From contig CAWDXZ010000006.1 of the NCBI GenBank assembly GCA_963806455.1, positions 604,575 through 668,574 on the forward strand: a stretch of 64,000 bases of DNA. Reading direction: 5' to 3'. Under the pieces are notes generated by a model. The model was not told the origin of the DNA and did not search any database. It saw only the letters and a program-made list of their open reading frames with translations. The first letter of the stretch is position 1, and each line of letters starts with the position of its first letter. This document shows positions 26,876 through 34,984 of the stretch, in pieces. A program made the position numbers and the translations under genes. The DNA is from Bog-756 sp963806455 (GTDB taxonomy: Bacteria; Actinomycetota; Acidimicrobiia; Acidimicrobiales; RAAP-2).

Positions 26876-27378
26876 CCGGCCCGGAGACTGCGGCCGTCCC
26901 GGGACGGTGGTCGGTCACCAGGACGGCACGGTCCGCGGCCCCGGTGGAGTCGGTGTGGCCCCTCATCGGGGAGGCCCACCGATGGCAGGAGTGGAGCTTC
27001 CTCGACCGCACCGAGCTGGTGGAGACAGGCGACCCCGTACCCGACGGCGTCGGTGCCCTCCGACGTTTCACCAGATTCGGTATCGGGTCGCTCGAGCGGG
27101 TGGTGGCCTGGGACCCGCCCCATCACCTGGGATACACCATCGTCAAGGGGTTCCCGGTGCGGAACTACCGGGCCGACGTCACCTGCACCCCGGACGGCCC
27201 GGGCACCCGCGTCATCTGGACGGCGACCTTCGATCCGAAGATCGCCGGCACCGGTCACCTCCTCGTGCTGGTGCTCAACCGGATGCTGGGCGGGTTCGCC
27301 TCCGGGGTGGCGAGCCACGCGGCGCGCTCGGCGGGGCCGGGGGCCCGACCGGACGGAGCGTCGGGCCCCTCACGATGA
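26872..27378 (+). CDS. SRPBCC family protein
   Basis: 168-residue second SRPBCC protein: WSVTRTARSAAPVESVWPLI at residues 13-32, GEAHRWQEWSFLDRTEL, and a C-terminal helix LLVLVLNRMLGGFASGVASH. The hydrophobic C-terminal helix closes the cavity in this fold. It is translationally coupled to the previous SRPBCC gene. The 3' end overlaps the end of the convergent glycosyltransferase gene by nine bases. Confidence 0.78.
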   Translation: MTGPETAAVPGRWSVTRTARSAAPVESVWPLIGEAHRWQEWSFLDRTELVETGDPVPDGVGALRRFTRFGIGSLERVVAWDPPHHLGYTIVKGFPVRNYRADVTCTPDGPGTRVIWTATFDPKIAGTGHLLVLVLNRMLGGFASGVASHAARSAGPGARPDGASGPSR

Positions 27379-28512
27379 GCCGTTGCGGGCGACGGCCCTG
27401 AGACAGTCCTCGATGGCATCCACCTCCCGGCCCAGCGACAGGCGGTCGACCACCGCCTCACGGCAGCGGTTGCCGAGCCCGGGGTTCGAGCTCCGCCAAC
27501 CGTCGACGGAGACGATCCGCTCGGCCAACAGGCCCGGGTCGCCGGGGGGCACCAGGTAGTCGGCCAACCAGCCGGTCAGGATCTCCGGGTTGCCCCCGAC
27601 CCGGGACGCGACGACGGGGAGTCCGCAGGCCAGGGGTTCGATCACCGATCGGGAGAAGGGCTCGGGCCAGGTGCTCGGGGCCACGGCCAGATCGGCCATC
27701 TGGATGAGGGCCAGCACGTCGCTCCGGGGCTCGAGCCAGAGCACCCGACCGGGGTCGCTGCGGGCGCGCAGCTTGGCCGCGTACCTCGCCGCCTGACGGG
27801 GGTCGCTGAGCAACGAGGGGCCGCCCACCACCACCAGATGGGCCGACTCCAGCCGCCGGGCCACGTCCCGAAAGGCGTCGACCAGCACATGGACCCCCTT
27901 CAGCGGTCCGATGCGGCCGGCGTAGAGGACCACGAAGGCACCCGGCTCGATCCCCAGCGCCCGCCGGGTGGCGGCCCGGGCGGCCTCCGGGGCCGGGACG
28001 TAGTGGCCCATGTCGATACCGGTCCGGACCACCACCATGCCGGGGCCGGGGAGGCGGGTGCCCCGCCAGCCCTCCGCCGTGTCCCGCGACACCGAGATGG
28101 TCAGGTCCACCGCCGACAGGCTGCGTCGGACCAGGAGGGGCAGCTGCCCGGGCTGGGGCAGGCAGAGGTGGAGTACCACGGGCGCTCCGGTGACCCGTCC
28201 CACGGCGGCGGCGAAGGGGACGTCCAGGTACCGGTAGACGTAGATGACGTCGGGGGCCAGCTCCCGCGCCGCCCGGACCGCCCGGAGCATCGCCACCGTC
28301 GAGGACAGCGGGGTCCGGGTCCGGGGCAGCGACCCGCCCATCACCGTCGTGGTGCGGGCGAAGGACTGCCAGTCGGCCAGGAAGTCGCCGGGGGTGACAT
28401 AGACCAGATCGACCTGGTGCCCGCGACCGGCCAGGGCCCGGCAGTTGGTCAGCTGGGTCCTCTCGAGGCCTCCCCGAGACCCCACATGGTTGGCGACGGC
28501 CAGGATCCGCAC
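27370..28512 (-). CDS. Glycosyltransferase family 4 (GT-B)
   Basis: 380-residue retaining glycosyltransferase. Seen: ILAVANHVGSRGGLERTQL at the N terminus (acceptor domain glycine loop), VVLYAGRIGPLKGVHVLVDA near 205, and the donor-binding EX7E form PEPFSRSVIEPLACGLPVVA near 305. It probably adds a sugar to a lipid carrier, polysaccharide or small molecule; donor and acceptor unknown. GTG 28512 begins the conserved first strand. About 70 bases separate it from the amidohydrolase gene upstream on the same strand. Confidence 0.83.
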   Translation of the reverse strand: MRILAVANHVGSRGGLERTQLTNCRALAGRGHQVDLVYVTPGDFLADWQSFARTTTVMGGSLPRTRTPLSSTVAMLRAVRAARELAPDVIYVYRYLDVPFAAAVGRVTGAPVVLHLCLPQPGQLPLLVRRSLSAVDLTISVSRDTAEGWRGTRLPGPGMVVVRTGIDMGHYVPAPEAARAATRRALGIEPGAFVVLYAGRIGPLKGVHVLVDAFRDVARRLESAHLVVVGGPSLLSDPRQAARYAAKLRARSDPGRVLWLEPRSDVLALIQMADLAVAPSTWPEPFSRSVIEPLACGLPVVASRVGGNPEILTGWLADYLVPPGDPGLLAERIVSVDGWRSSNPGLGNRCREAVVDRLSLGREVDAIEDCLRAVARNGSS

Positions 28513-28583
28513 GTCCGGCAGTCTGGCACGCTGGTCTGCATCGGGACCGGGGCCGGGTGCGGGCGTAGGCGGTCCCCCGGCCC

Positions 28584-29975
28584 CTACCGGGCGGGGTCCT
28601 CCGGGCGTCGGCGACGACCGGGGGCCGGTCGGGCGAGTCGCCGGGCGCGTCCACCGACTTCGGCCCGGGCCCGGTCGACGTCCACGGTGAGGCACCGGCG
28701 CCCTTCCACGACCTGCCGTCCCGCCACCCAGACGTCGGTCACCAGCCGGCTGGAGGCCGACCACACCAGATGGTCGATCAGCTGGGCGTCCTCGAGCAGG
28801 GGCACGAAGGCCGGGCTGTCCAGGTCGATCGCCACCATGTCGGCCACCGAACCGGGCCGGAGGATGCCGAGCTCGGGCCGGCCGAGGGCCGCCCCCGCCC
28901 CCCGGGTGGCCAGGTCGAGGGCGGCGGCGGCGGGCAGCGCCGCCGCGTCCCGCTCGTGGATGCGCGCCAGCATGGCAGCCAGGCGGACCTCCTCCCACAG
29001 GTCCAGGTCGTTGTTGGAGGCCGGTCCGTCGGTCCCCAGTCCCACCCGGATGCCGTCGCCCAGGAGGCGGACCAGGGGGGCGACCCCCGACGCCAACTTG
29101 GCGTTGCTCTGGGGGCAGTGGGCCACGGCCACGTCGTGGACGCGGTAGATGTCGATGTCCCGGTCGGACAACCAGATGCTGTGGGCGGCCAGCACGCGCC
29201 CGTCGAGCACGCCCGCATCGGCCATCACCGCCGGCTCGCTGCCCCCGTACTCGGCCATGAACCGGGCGCACTCCGCCTCGGTCTCGGCCACGTGGATGTG
29301 GACGAGGGCGTCGAGGTCCCGGGCGGCGGCGGCGACGTCGGCCAGGACGGGCGGGGGCACGGTGTAGGGCGCATGCGGGGCGAACCCGACCTCGATCCGG
29401 CCCTCCTCGCCGTGCCGCCGGGCGTGGAAGCGGGAGATCTCATCGATGCGCTCGTCCCAACCGGGCCCGGAGCCCCGGCCGGGCAGCTGGAGCACGACGG
29501 GGGTGACGACCGCCCGCGAGCCGGCGGCCAGGATGGCGTCGGTCATGGCGTCCTCGAAGAAGTAGCCCTCACAGGTGGTCGTCACCCCGAAGCACAGCAG
29601 CTCGGCCACGGCCAACGTCATCCCCCAGTAGACATCGTCCTCATCCAGCCTGGCCTCTTGCGGCCAGAGCACCTCGTTGAGCCAGCGGTGCAGGGGCAGG
29701 TTCTCCCCGGACCCGCGGAACAGCGTCATCGGCGAATGACAGTGCGCGTTGACCAGGCCGGGCAGCAGCGCGCCGCGCACCCGGACCTGGTGCACCGTCC
29801 CGTCGTCCAGCGGCGAACCGCTACCCCCGACATGGGTGACGGCGCCCCCGGACACCTCGACCACTCCCGGCCGGAACACCCGCCCCGGGACGTCGCAGGG
29901 AACCACGGCGTCGGCCCGGTAGCGCACGACATCGGTGGGACCGGGGGTGGTGGCGGGGTCCGGCCTCTCAGTCAT
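28584..29975 (-). CDS. Amidohydrolase, cytosine/guanine/S-adenosylhomocysteine deaminase type
   Basis: 463-residue metal-dependent deaminase of the TRZ/ATZ/MtaD-like group. Seen: LLPGLVNAHCHSPMTLFRG near 70 (His-x-His metal motif), VGFAPHAPYTVPP near 205, LVHIHVAETEAEC near 230, VLAAHSIWLSDRDI near 265, VAHCPQSNAKLASG near 285 and VGLGTDGPASNNDLD near 308 (metal Asp). Substrate could be a purine, triazine or adenosine derivative. It overlaps the rpiB stop by eight bases, so the two are one transcription unit. This tentatively fits nucleoside salvage together with the pentose-phosphate enzyme. Confidence 0.85.
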   Translation of the reverse strand: MTERPDPATTPGPTDVVRYRADAVVPCDVPGRVFRPGVVEVSGGAVTHVGGSGSPLDDGTVHQVRVRGALLPGLVNAHCHSPMTLFRGSGENLPLHRWLNEVLWPQEARLDEDDVYWGMTLAVAELLCFGVTTTCEGYFFEDAMTDAILAAGSRAVVTPVVLQLPGRGSGPGWDERIDEISRFHARRHGEEGRIEVGFAPHAPYTVPPPVLADVAAAARDLDALVHIHVAETEAECARFMAEYGGSEPAVMADAGVLDGRVLAAHSIWLSDRDIDIYRVHDVAVAHCPQSNAKLASGVAPLVRLLGDGIRVGLGTDGPASNNDLDLWEEVRLAAMLARIHERDAAALPAAAALDLATRGAGAALGRPELGILRPGSVADMVAIDLDSPAFVPLLEDAQLIDHLVWSASSRLVTDVWVAGRQVVEGRRCLTVDVDRARAEVGGRARRLARPAPGRRRRPEDPAR

Positions 29976-30450
29976 GCCCCCGGCCACGGCCCTCGGACCC
30001 GCCGCGGGATTCCTCGGCTTCGATGGTGGCCAGCTCCTCGATGCGGGCCACGTGCCGACCACCGTCGAACCCGGTGGACAGGAAGACGTCGACGATGTCG
30101 AGCGCCAGCTCGGTGGCGACCACCCGGGCCCCCAGCGACAGCACGTTGGCGTCATTGTGGCGACGGGCCAGACGGGCCGTGTACTCGTCGTGGCAGAGCG
30201 CCGCCCGGGCGCCGTGGACCTTGTTGGCGGCGATGGCCTCGCCCTGCCCGCTGCCACCGATGACGATGCCCGTGTCGGCCCCGTGCACGACGACCCGTCG
30301 GGCCACATCGGCGCAGATGGGCGGATAGTCCACCGGGTCCTCCGAGTAGGTCCCGATGTCCTCCACGTGGTGGCCCTGGGCTGCAACGTGGCGGGCGACG
30401 TGGTCCTTCAGCACATAGCCGGCATGGTCGGAGCCGATCACCACTCGCAC
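29968..30450 (-). CDS. rpiB: Ribose-5-phosphate isomerase B
   Basis: 160-residue isomerase interconverting ribulose 5-phosphate and ribose 5-phosphate. Seen: VVIGSDHAGYVLKDHV at the start, DYPPICADVARRVV near 42, GIVIGGSGQGEAIAANKVHG near 61 (anion-binding loop), ARRHNDANVLSLGARVV near 95. The catalytic position just after GGSGQG is Glu rather than the Cys or Ser found in some RpiB/LacAB enzymes; this is known in actinobacterial RpiB. The last 12-15 residues are a polar Gly/Arg tail. The start is GTG with GAGGTG upstream. Confidence 0.92.
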   Translation of the reverse strand: MRVVIGSDHAGYVLKDHVARHVAAQGHHVEDIGTYSEDPVDYPPICADVARRVVVHGADTGIVIGGSGQGEAIAANKVHGARAALCHDEYTARLARRHNDANVLSLGARVVATELALDIVDVFLSTGFDGGRHVARIEELATIEAEESRGGSEGRGRGHD

Positions 30451-30466
30451 CGGTGCACCTCGTCCC

Positions 30467-30501
30467 CCGTCATCACGCCGGGTCCTCCGTCATCACGCCG
30501 G
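30467..30501. repeat. Tandem direct repeat upstream of rpiB
   Basis: CCGTCATCACGCCGG occurs at 30467-30481 and again at 30487-30501, a 20-base period. Read on the minus strand it lies 17-51 bases before the rpiB start and duplicates a GTGATGACGG segment. It may be a short slippage duplication or a repeated regulatory site. Confidence 0.6.
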
Positions 30502-30563
30502 CTTCCGCACCCCGGCGCTCCGAGCACAGGGCGGCAAGGTCGAACGCCACGGTCACACGCCCC

Positions 30564-31151
30564 TCAGAGTCGGCTGGGTGGCAACAGCGTAGTGTCCGGC
30601 GGACCGGTGCCCCGGTCCCCGGCCTCCCACGCCTCCGCCGTCACTGTGCGGACGACCAGTGGCACTCCCAGCGTCGGATGGACGGTGGCGAAGCCGGCGT
30701 CGAAGCCGAGCCGGTCCATGACCCGTCCCGAGGCCACGTTGTCGGGCTCGAAGATGCTGAGCATCTCGGTCAGGCCGAGCGAGCCGAACCCCCAGCCGAC
30801 GGCGGCGATGCCCGCCTCGGTGGCGTAGCCCCTGCCCCGGGCGGGCTCGGCCAGCCGCCAGCCCACCTCGACGGCCGGCAGGACCTCGGGGAGGAAGGTG
30901 GGTACGGACAGGCCGGCCCAGCCGACGAGTTGCCCGTTCGCACGTTCGATCAGCGCGTGGAAGGACGGATCACCGCTCTGGTAGGCGGTGAGGACCCGCC
31001 GGAGGAATCCGGCCGTCTCATCGGGCGCCATCCCCCGGCGCATGGGGTACCACCAGAACGACTCCTGCCGGTGCAGCCGGATGAGCGCGTCGAGGTCGGC
31101 GGGCTCGAACGGGCGCATGTCCAACCGGTCGGTGTGGATCGTCTCGATCAC
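30564..31151 (-). CDS. GNAT family N-acetyltransferase (RimJ/RimL-like)
   Basis: 195-residue acetyltransferase. Seen: TIHTDRLDMRPFEPADLDAL at the N terminus, the acetyl-CoA pyrophosphate loop LAEPARGRGYATEAGIAAVG near 105, and EMLSIFEPDNVASGRVMDRL near 132, all typical of RimJ/RimL-type enzymes acetylating N termini or small amines. Target unknown. It is on the same strand as rpiB and the alcohol dehydrogenase but separated by about 85-110 bases from each. Confidence 0.85.
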   Translation of the reverse strand: MIETIHTDRLDMRPFEPADLDALIRLHRQESFWWYPMRRGMAPDETAGFLRRVLTAYQSGDPSFHALIERANGQLVGWAGLSVPTFLPEVLPAVEVGWRLAEPARGRGYATEAGIAAVGWGFGSLGLTEMLSIFEPDNVASGRVMDRLGFDAGFATVHPTLGVPLVVRTVTAEAWEAGDRGTGPPDTTLLPPSRL

Positions 31152-31236
31152 GGGCGATCGTCCTGGCCGGGGGCCACCGGTAGGACCCGGGCGACCGGGA
31201 GGGGACGGCCACGGGTCGGGCCCGAGGCCGAGGCGA

Positions 31237-32388
31237 TCAGATGTCGAACTTCACGACGCCGCGGACATTGGTACCCGCAGCCAGATCGTCGTACCCGTTC
31301 TGGACCTGGTCGAGGGAGTACTCCTGGGTCACCAGGCCGTCGACCTCCAGGATGCCGGCCTGGTAGAGCCGGAGGAGGTTGGGGATCTGCACCCGGGGGC
31401 TGCACGAGCCGAACACCGTCCCGAGAAGGGCCTGGTTGAACATGGCCAGGCTGAAGAGGTTGAGGCTCACCTCGTTCTGCTGGTAGGGGGCGATGGCGGT
31501 GGCCACCACCCGTCCGTCCTTGGACGCCAGCTGCATGGCCGGTCCCAGCAGGTCGCCGGTCAGCACCCCGGGGGTCAGGATCACCGCATCGGCCATCCGG
31601 CCCTCGGTCAGTTCGGGCAGCAGGAGGTTGGCATCGAGAATGGAGGAGGCGCCGTGGGTGGCGCCGATCTCCTTCGCCTTGTCCACCTTGAAGGGCAAGG
31701 GGTCCACGGCGACGATGTGACGGGCCCCGGCGATCCTCGCACCCTGGATGGCTCCCGACCCGACGCCGCCGCAGCCCACCACGACCACCGTCTCGCCCGG
31801 CTTGACCTTGGCCCGGTCGACGGCCGAGCCGAATCCCGTCGAGATGCCGCAGCTGATGAGGGCGGCCGCCCTGAGCGAGACCCCGGGGTCGATCTTCACC
31901 AACGACGCCTCGTTGGCCAGCACGGACTCCGAGAACGTGCCGAGCTGGGTCATCCGGTTCACGTGCTGCCCGTCGAGGCGGTAGCGCCACTGCCCGTCGC
32001 TCATCATCGGGCCGGCCAGGATGGTCATGCCGAGGTCGCACAGATGCTGCCGGCCCGATGCGCACCAGAAGCACCGCCCGCAGGCCGGGATGAACGACGC
32101 CGCCACATGGTCCCCGACGGCGAGCGTCTCCACCCCGGGGCCGACCTCGGCCACGATGCCGGCGCCCTCGTGGCCGCCGATCATCGGGAACATCGAGTCG
32201 ACACCGAACACCTGGAGGACCTCGGGCGCCGCACTCATGTCCCCCGAGCGCAGATGCTCGTCGGAGTGGCACATGCCCGCATAGGCCATCTGGACCAGTA
32301 CCTCATGAGGCCCGGGCGGGTCGACCTCGACCTCCTCCACCTTCCACGGCTCGTGGAGTCCGGAACAGACGGCGGCGCGGATCTTCAT
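31237..32388 (-). CDS. NDMA-type zinc alcohol dehydrogenase, mycofactocin-linked
   Basis: 383-residue zinc-dependent medium-chain alcohol dehydrogenase. Seen: YAGMCHSDEHLRSGD near residue 32 (catalytic Zn Cys), MIGGHEGAGIVAEVG near 63, structural zinc CGRCFWCASGRQHLC near 97-111, and the Rossmann GCGGVGSGAIQGARIAG near 190. The sequence, including LRSGDMSAAPEVLQVFGVDS, matches the NDMA-dependent class that holds NAD(H) so tightly it needs an external acceptor; in mycobacteria that acceptor is mycofactocin. Its place beside mftR and the mft operon supports that role. ATG 32388 starts the conserved MKIRAAV. Confidence 0.9.
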   Translation of the reverse strand: MKIRAAVCSGLHEPWKVEEVEVDPPGPHEVLVQMAYAGMCHSDEHLRSGDMSAAPEVLQVFGVDSMFPMIGGHEGAGIVAEVGPGVETLAVGDHVAASFIPACGRCFWCASGRQHLCDLGMTILAGPMMSDGQWRYRLDGQHVNRMTQLGTFSESVLANEASLVKIDPGVSLRAAALISCGISTGFGSAVDRAKVKPGETVVVVGCGGVGSGAIQGARIAGARHIVAVDPLPFKVDKAKEIGATHGASSILDANLLLPELTEGRMADAVILTPGVLTGDLLGPAMQLASKDGRVVATAIAPYQQNEVSLNLFSLAMFNQALLGTVFGSCSPRVQIPNLLRLYQAGILEVDGLVTQEYSLDQVQNGYDDLAAGTNVRGVVKFDI

Positions 32389-32495
32389 TGGGCGTCCCTC
32401 CCCTTGCGGCGGCACTCACGGGCCGACTGGCCCTGCTCCAGCATCGCGCCGCCGGCACGGGCCCGTCGAGCCGGTGGAGCCGTCGCACCGGGGAT

Positions 32496-33128
32496 TCAGC
32501 CCACCAGGCGGCCCTCGTCGAAACCCGTGGCCAGCAGCCGGAATGCCCGGTCCACGGCCCCGGCCAGATCGTCGGTCTCATGGCGGGCCCAGCAGCCGAA
32601 GGCGGCCACGGCGGCCCCGAGGCAGGCCCGGGCCACGGTCTGGGGAACGAGGCCGTCGGCCGGCCACCCGGTGCGGGCGGCCACGAAGTCGGCCACCACC
32701 TCGCACCATTCGGTGTAGCGGAGCGCCGAATGGGCCACCAGGCTCGGGACCGACCCGATCAAGCCGATCCGGATGCGCAGCTCGTCGAGCTCGCCGGCCC
32801 CGAACCGGTTGGTGGCGACGACCGCCCGACGGAGCACGTCCATCATCGGCTCGCCGGGCGGGGCCGCTCGCAGCTCGCCGGCCAGGCGCACCAGCTCGGC
32901 GTCGAATTCCCCCCACACCACGTCGCGCTTCGAGTCGTAGTAGCGGAAGAAGGTGCGCCGGCTCACGCCCACCGCGGCGGCGATCTCGTGCACGGTGGTC
33001 TGGTCGTAGCCCTGGCGGTTGAAGAGATCGAGGGCGGCCCGGGCCACCTCGGCGCGGCTGGTGCTCGGGCGCCGGCCGCGGGCCGCCTCGGGGCGACCGT
33101 GGCCTCCGCCGAGGTCCGGATCGGTCAT
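32496..33128 (-). CDS. mftR: Mycofactocin TetR-family regulator MftR
   Basis: 210-residue TetR-type regulator. Seen: an N-terminal polar tail, then ARAALDLFNRQGYDQTTVHE and the helix-turn-helix IAAAVGVSRRTFFRYYDSKR near 47-66, characteristic of MftR. The C-terminal helical domain is ligand binding; mycobacterial MftR senses long-chain acyl-CoA. It is divergent from mftA with only 87 bases between starts, which contain an inverted repeat likely to be its operator. Thus it should control itself and the whole mft operon. Confidence 0.88.
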   Translation of the reverse strand: MTDPDLGGGHGRPEAARGRRPSTSRAEVARAALDLFNRQGYDQTTVHEIAAAVGVSRRTFFRYYDSKRDVVWGEFDAELVRLAGELRAAPPGEPMMDVLRRAVVATNRFGAGELDELRIRIGLIGSVPSLVAHSALRYTEWCEVVADFVAARTGWPADGLVPQTVARACLGAAVAAFGCWARHETDDLAGAVDRAFRLLATGFDEGRLVG

Positions 33129-33130
33129 CA

Positions 33131-33169
33131 GGGTTCCATTTTGGCATCGAGTGCTATAAATTGGAACCC
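33131..33169. promoter_or_regulatory. Inverted repeat between mftR and mftA (candidate MftR operator)
   Basis: GGGTTCCA (33131-33138) and TGGAACCC (33162-33169) are perfect inverted repeats; with one mismatch the arms extend to 12 bases (33131-33142 and 33158-33169). A TATAAA -10-like box (33155-33160) lies on the plus strand and TTTATAG on the minus strand, so bound regulator would cover both divergent promoters. This AT-rich patch is exceptional locally. Confidence 0.55.
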
Positions 33170-33215
33170 AATCGTCCACACCGGCCGGCGCGGCCGGTCG
33201 AGCCCGGGAGGCCCG

Positions 33216-33413
33216 ATGTCCGTCACCATCCCCACCAGCGAGGACCGATCCGCCGACGTGTCGGCCGGGCAGCCGGCGGACGACACGGCCGGGCAGCCGG
33301 CGGACGACACGGCCGGGCACCGGGTCGAGGAGGCGACGGGCATGAGCCCCCTGGTGGAAGCAGACCTACTGGTCGAAGAGGTCTCCATCGACGGCATGTG
33401 CGGCGTCTACTGA
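33216..33413 (+). CDS. mftA: Mycofactocin precursor peptide MftA
   Basis: 65-residue ribosomal peptide ending VEEVSIDGMCGVY, the invariant mycofactocin C terminus whose Val-Tyr pair becomes the redox core after decarboxylation and cyclisation by MftC and release by MftE. GGGAGG (33206-33211) fixes ATG 33216. The precursor is longer than the usual roughly 30-40 residues: its N-terminal leader contains a tandem repeat, AGQPADDT twice followed by AGH, encoded by a nearly exact DNA repeat around 33267-33320. The conserved MftB-binding part is the last 25 residues. Confidence 0.96.
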   Translation: MSVTIPTSEDRSADVSAGQPADDTAGQPADDTAGHRVEEATGMSPLVEADLLVEEVSIDGMCGVY

Positions 33414-33530
33414 ACGACCGGACCGACCCGACCGCCCAGCCCCGCCGACCCGGCCGACCCCGATGCCACCGGTCCACACCCGCGCCCCGCGGCCTTCGAC
33501 CCCGATCGCCCCTGGGCGCTCCACCCGCAG

Positions 33531-33764
33531 GTGACCCTGCGGCCCGAGCCGTTCGGCGCCCTGGCCTACCACTTCGGGACTCGGCGACTCTCCTTCCTCA
33601 AGAGCCCCACGCTGGTGGCCGTGGTCGAACAACTGGCCGACCAGCCGACGGCGCGGGACGCCTGCCGGGCCGCCGGGGTGGGCCGGACGGAGCTCCCCCG
33701 CTACGAGCAGGCGCTCGGCACCCTGGCCGTGTCGGGCATGATCCGCGCCCGGGACACGCGGTGA
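33531..33764 (+). CDS. mftB: Mycofactocin peptide chaperone MftB (5' end uncertain)
   Basis: RRE-type protein that binds MftA and presents it to MftC. Seen: VTLRPEPFGALAYHFGTRRL and LSFLKSPTLVAVVEQLADQP, standard MftB sequence. Translation from GTG 33531 gives 77 residues, but the conserved N-terminal stretch FDPDRPWALHPQ lies in frame just upstream (33495-33530) and is part of the family. No ATG, GTG, TTG or CTG exists in that frame between the mftA stop (33411) and 33531. The true start is therefore a rare codon (ACG 33414 is one option), or a base is missing or wrong. It overlaps mftC by GTGA. Confidence 0.85.
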   Translation: MTLRPEPFGALAYHFGTRRLSFLKSPTLVAVVEQLADQPTARDACRAAGVGRTELPRYEQALGTLAVSGMIRARDTR

Positions 33765-34981
33765 GCCTCGACACCGGGCCGGAGTCCACCGTCCCGGCGC
33801 GCCGGCTGGTCGACCACTTCGAGCGCGGCCTCGACGCACCGATCTGCCTCACCTGGGAGCTGACCTACGCCTGCAACCTGGCCTGTGTGCACTGCCTGTC
33901 GAGCTCGGGACGCCGCGATCCGGGCGAGTTGACCACCGACGAGTGCAGGGCGCTGATCGACGAGTTCGAGCGCATGCAGATCTTCTACGTCAACATCGGG
34001 GGCGGGGAGCCGACCATACGGTCCGACTTCTGGGACCTGGTGACCTACGCCACCGACCATCACGTGGGGGTGAAGTTCTCGACCAACGGCTCACGCATCA
34101 CCCCGGCGGTGTCCGAGCGGCTCGCCGCCACCGATTACGTGGACGTCCAGATCTCCCTCGACGGGGCCACCGCGGCGGTGAACGACGCCGTGCGGGGGGC
34201 GGGCTCCTACGCCATGGCCATCCGGGCCATGGAATGCCTGACCGAAGCGGGATTCGGCGGCTTCAAGCTGTCGGTCGTGGTCACCCGCCACAACGTGGGC
34301 CAGCTGGACGCCTTCCGCGCCCTGGCCCTCCGCTACGGGGCCCAGCTCCGGCTGACCCGCCTCCGGCCCTCGGGGCGCGGCGCCGACGTGTGGCCCGAGC
34401 TGCACCCGACGGCCATCCAACAGCGCCAGCTCTACGACTGGCTGCTGGCCAACGGCGAGGACGTCCTCACCGGCGACTCCTTCTTCCATCTGGCCGGGTA
34501 CGGTGAGCCGCTGCCCGGCCTCAACCTGTGCGGCGCGGGCCGGGTGGTCTGCCTCATCGACCCGGTCGGCGACGTCTACGCCTGCCCCTTCACCATCCAC
34601 GACGAGTTCCGGGCGGGCAACGTCCGCGACCGGGGAGGGTTCGCCTCCACCTGGCTCCATGCCGACCTCTTCGTCGGGTTGCGCCAACCCCAGAGCAAGG
34701 GGGCCTGCGGGTCCTGCGGCCACTACGACGCCTGCCGGGGCGGGTGCATGGCCGCCAAGTTCTTCACCGGGCTGCCCCTCGACGGTCCCGATCCCGAGTG
34801 CGTGCTCGGCCACGGCGCGCCGCGCCTCGGCGCGCCGCAGGCGGCCGTGCCCCCGAAGCCGTCACCGGATCACTCACGGAGGCCGGGCCGGGTCCCCGTG
34901 GCCATGCTCTCCCGCCGGCCCGACCGGGCCTGCGACCAGAGCCCGGTGACCGGGCCGGCTCCCGGCCCCCGATCGCACTGA
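33761..34981 (+). CDS. mftC: Mycofactocin radical SAM maturase MftC
   Basis: 406-residue radical SAM/SPASM enzyme that decarboxylates the C-terminal Tyr of MftA and forms the Val-Tyr crosslink. Seen: TYACNLACVHCLSS near residue 35, giving the CxxxCxxC [4Fe-4S] site; NIGGGEPTIRSDF near 78; and SPASM cysteines in CGAGRVVCLIDPVGDVYACP and GACGSCGHYDACRGGCMAAK near 260-335 for auxiliary clusters. A proline- and arginine-rich tail of about 50 residues follows the last cluster motif, more than usual. GTG 33761 overlaps the mftB stop. Confidence 0.95.
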   Translation: MSLDTGPESTVPARRLVDHFERGLDAPICLTWELTYACNLACVHCLSSSGRRDPGELTTDECRALIDEFERMQIFYVNIGGGEPTIRSDFWDLVTYATDHHVGVKFSTNGSRITPAVSERLAATDYVDVQISLDGATAAVNDAVRGAGSYAMAIRAMECLTEAGFGGFKLSVVVTRHNVGQLDAFRALALRYGAQLRLTRLRPSGRGADVWPELHPTAIQQRQLYDWLLANGEDVLTGDSFFHLAGYGEPLPGLNLCGAGRVVCLIDPVGDVYACPFTIHDEFRAGNVRDRGGFASTWLHADLFVGLRQPQSKGACGSCGHYDACRGGCMAAKFFTGLPLDGPDPECVLGHGAPRLGAPQAAVPPKPSPDHSRRPGRVPVAMLSRRPDRACDQSPVTGPAPGPRSH

Positions 34982-34984
34982 ACC

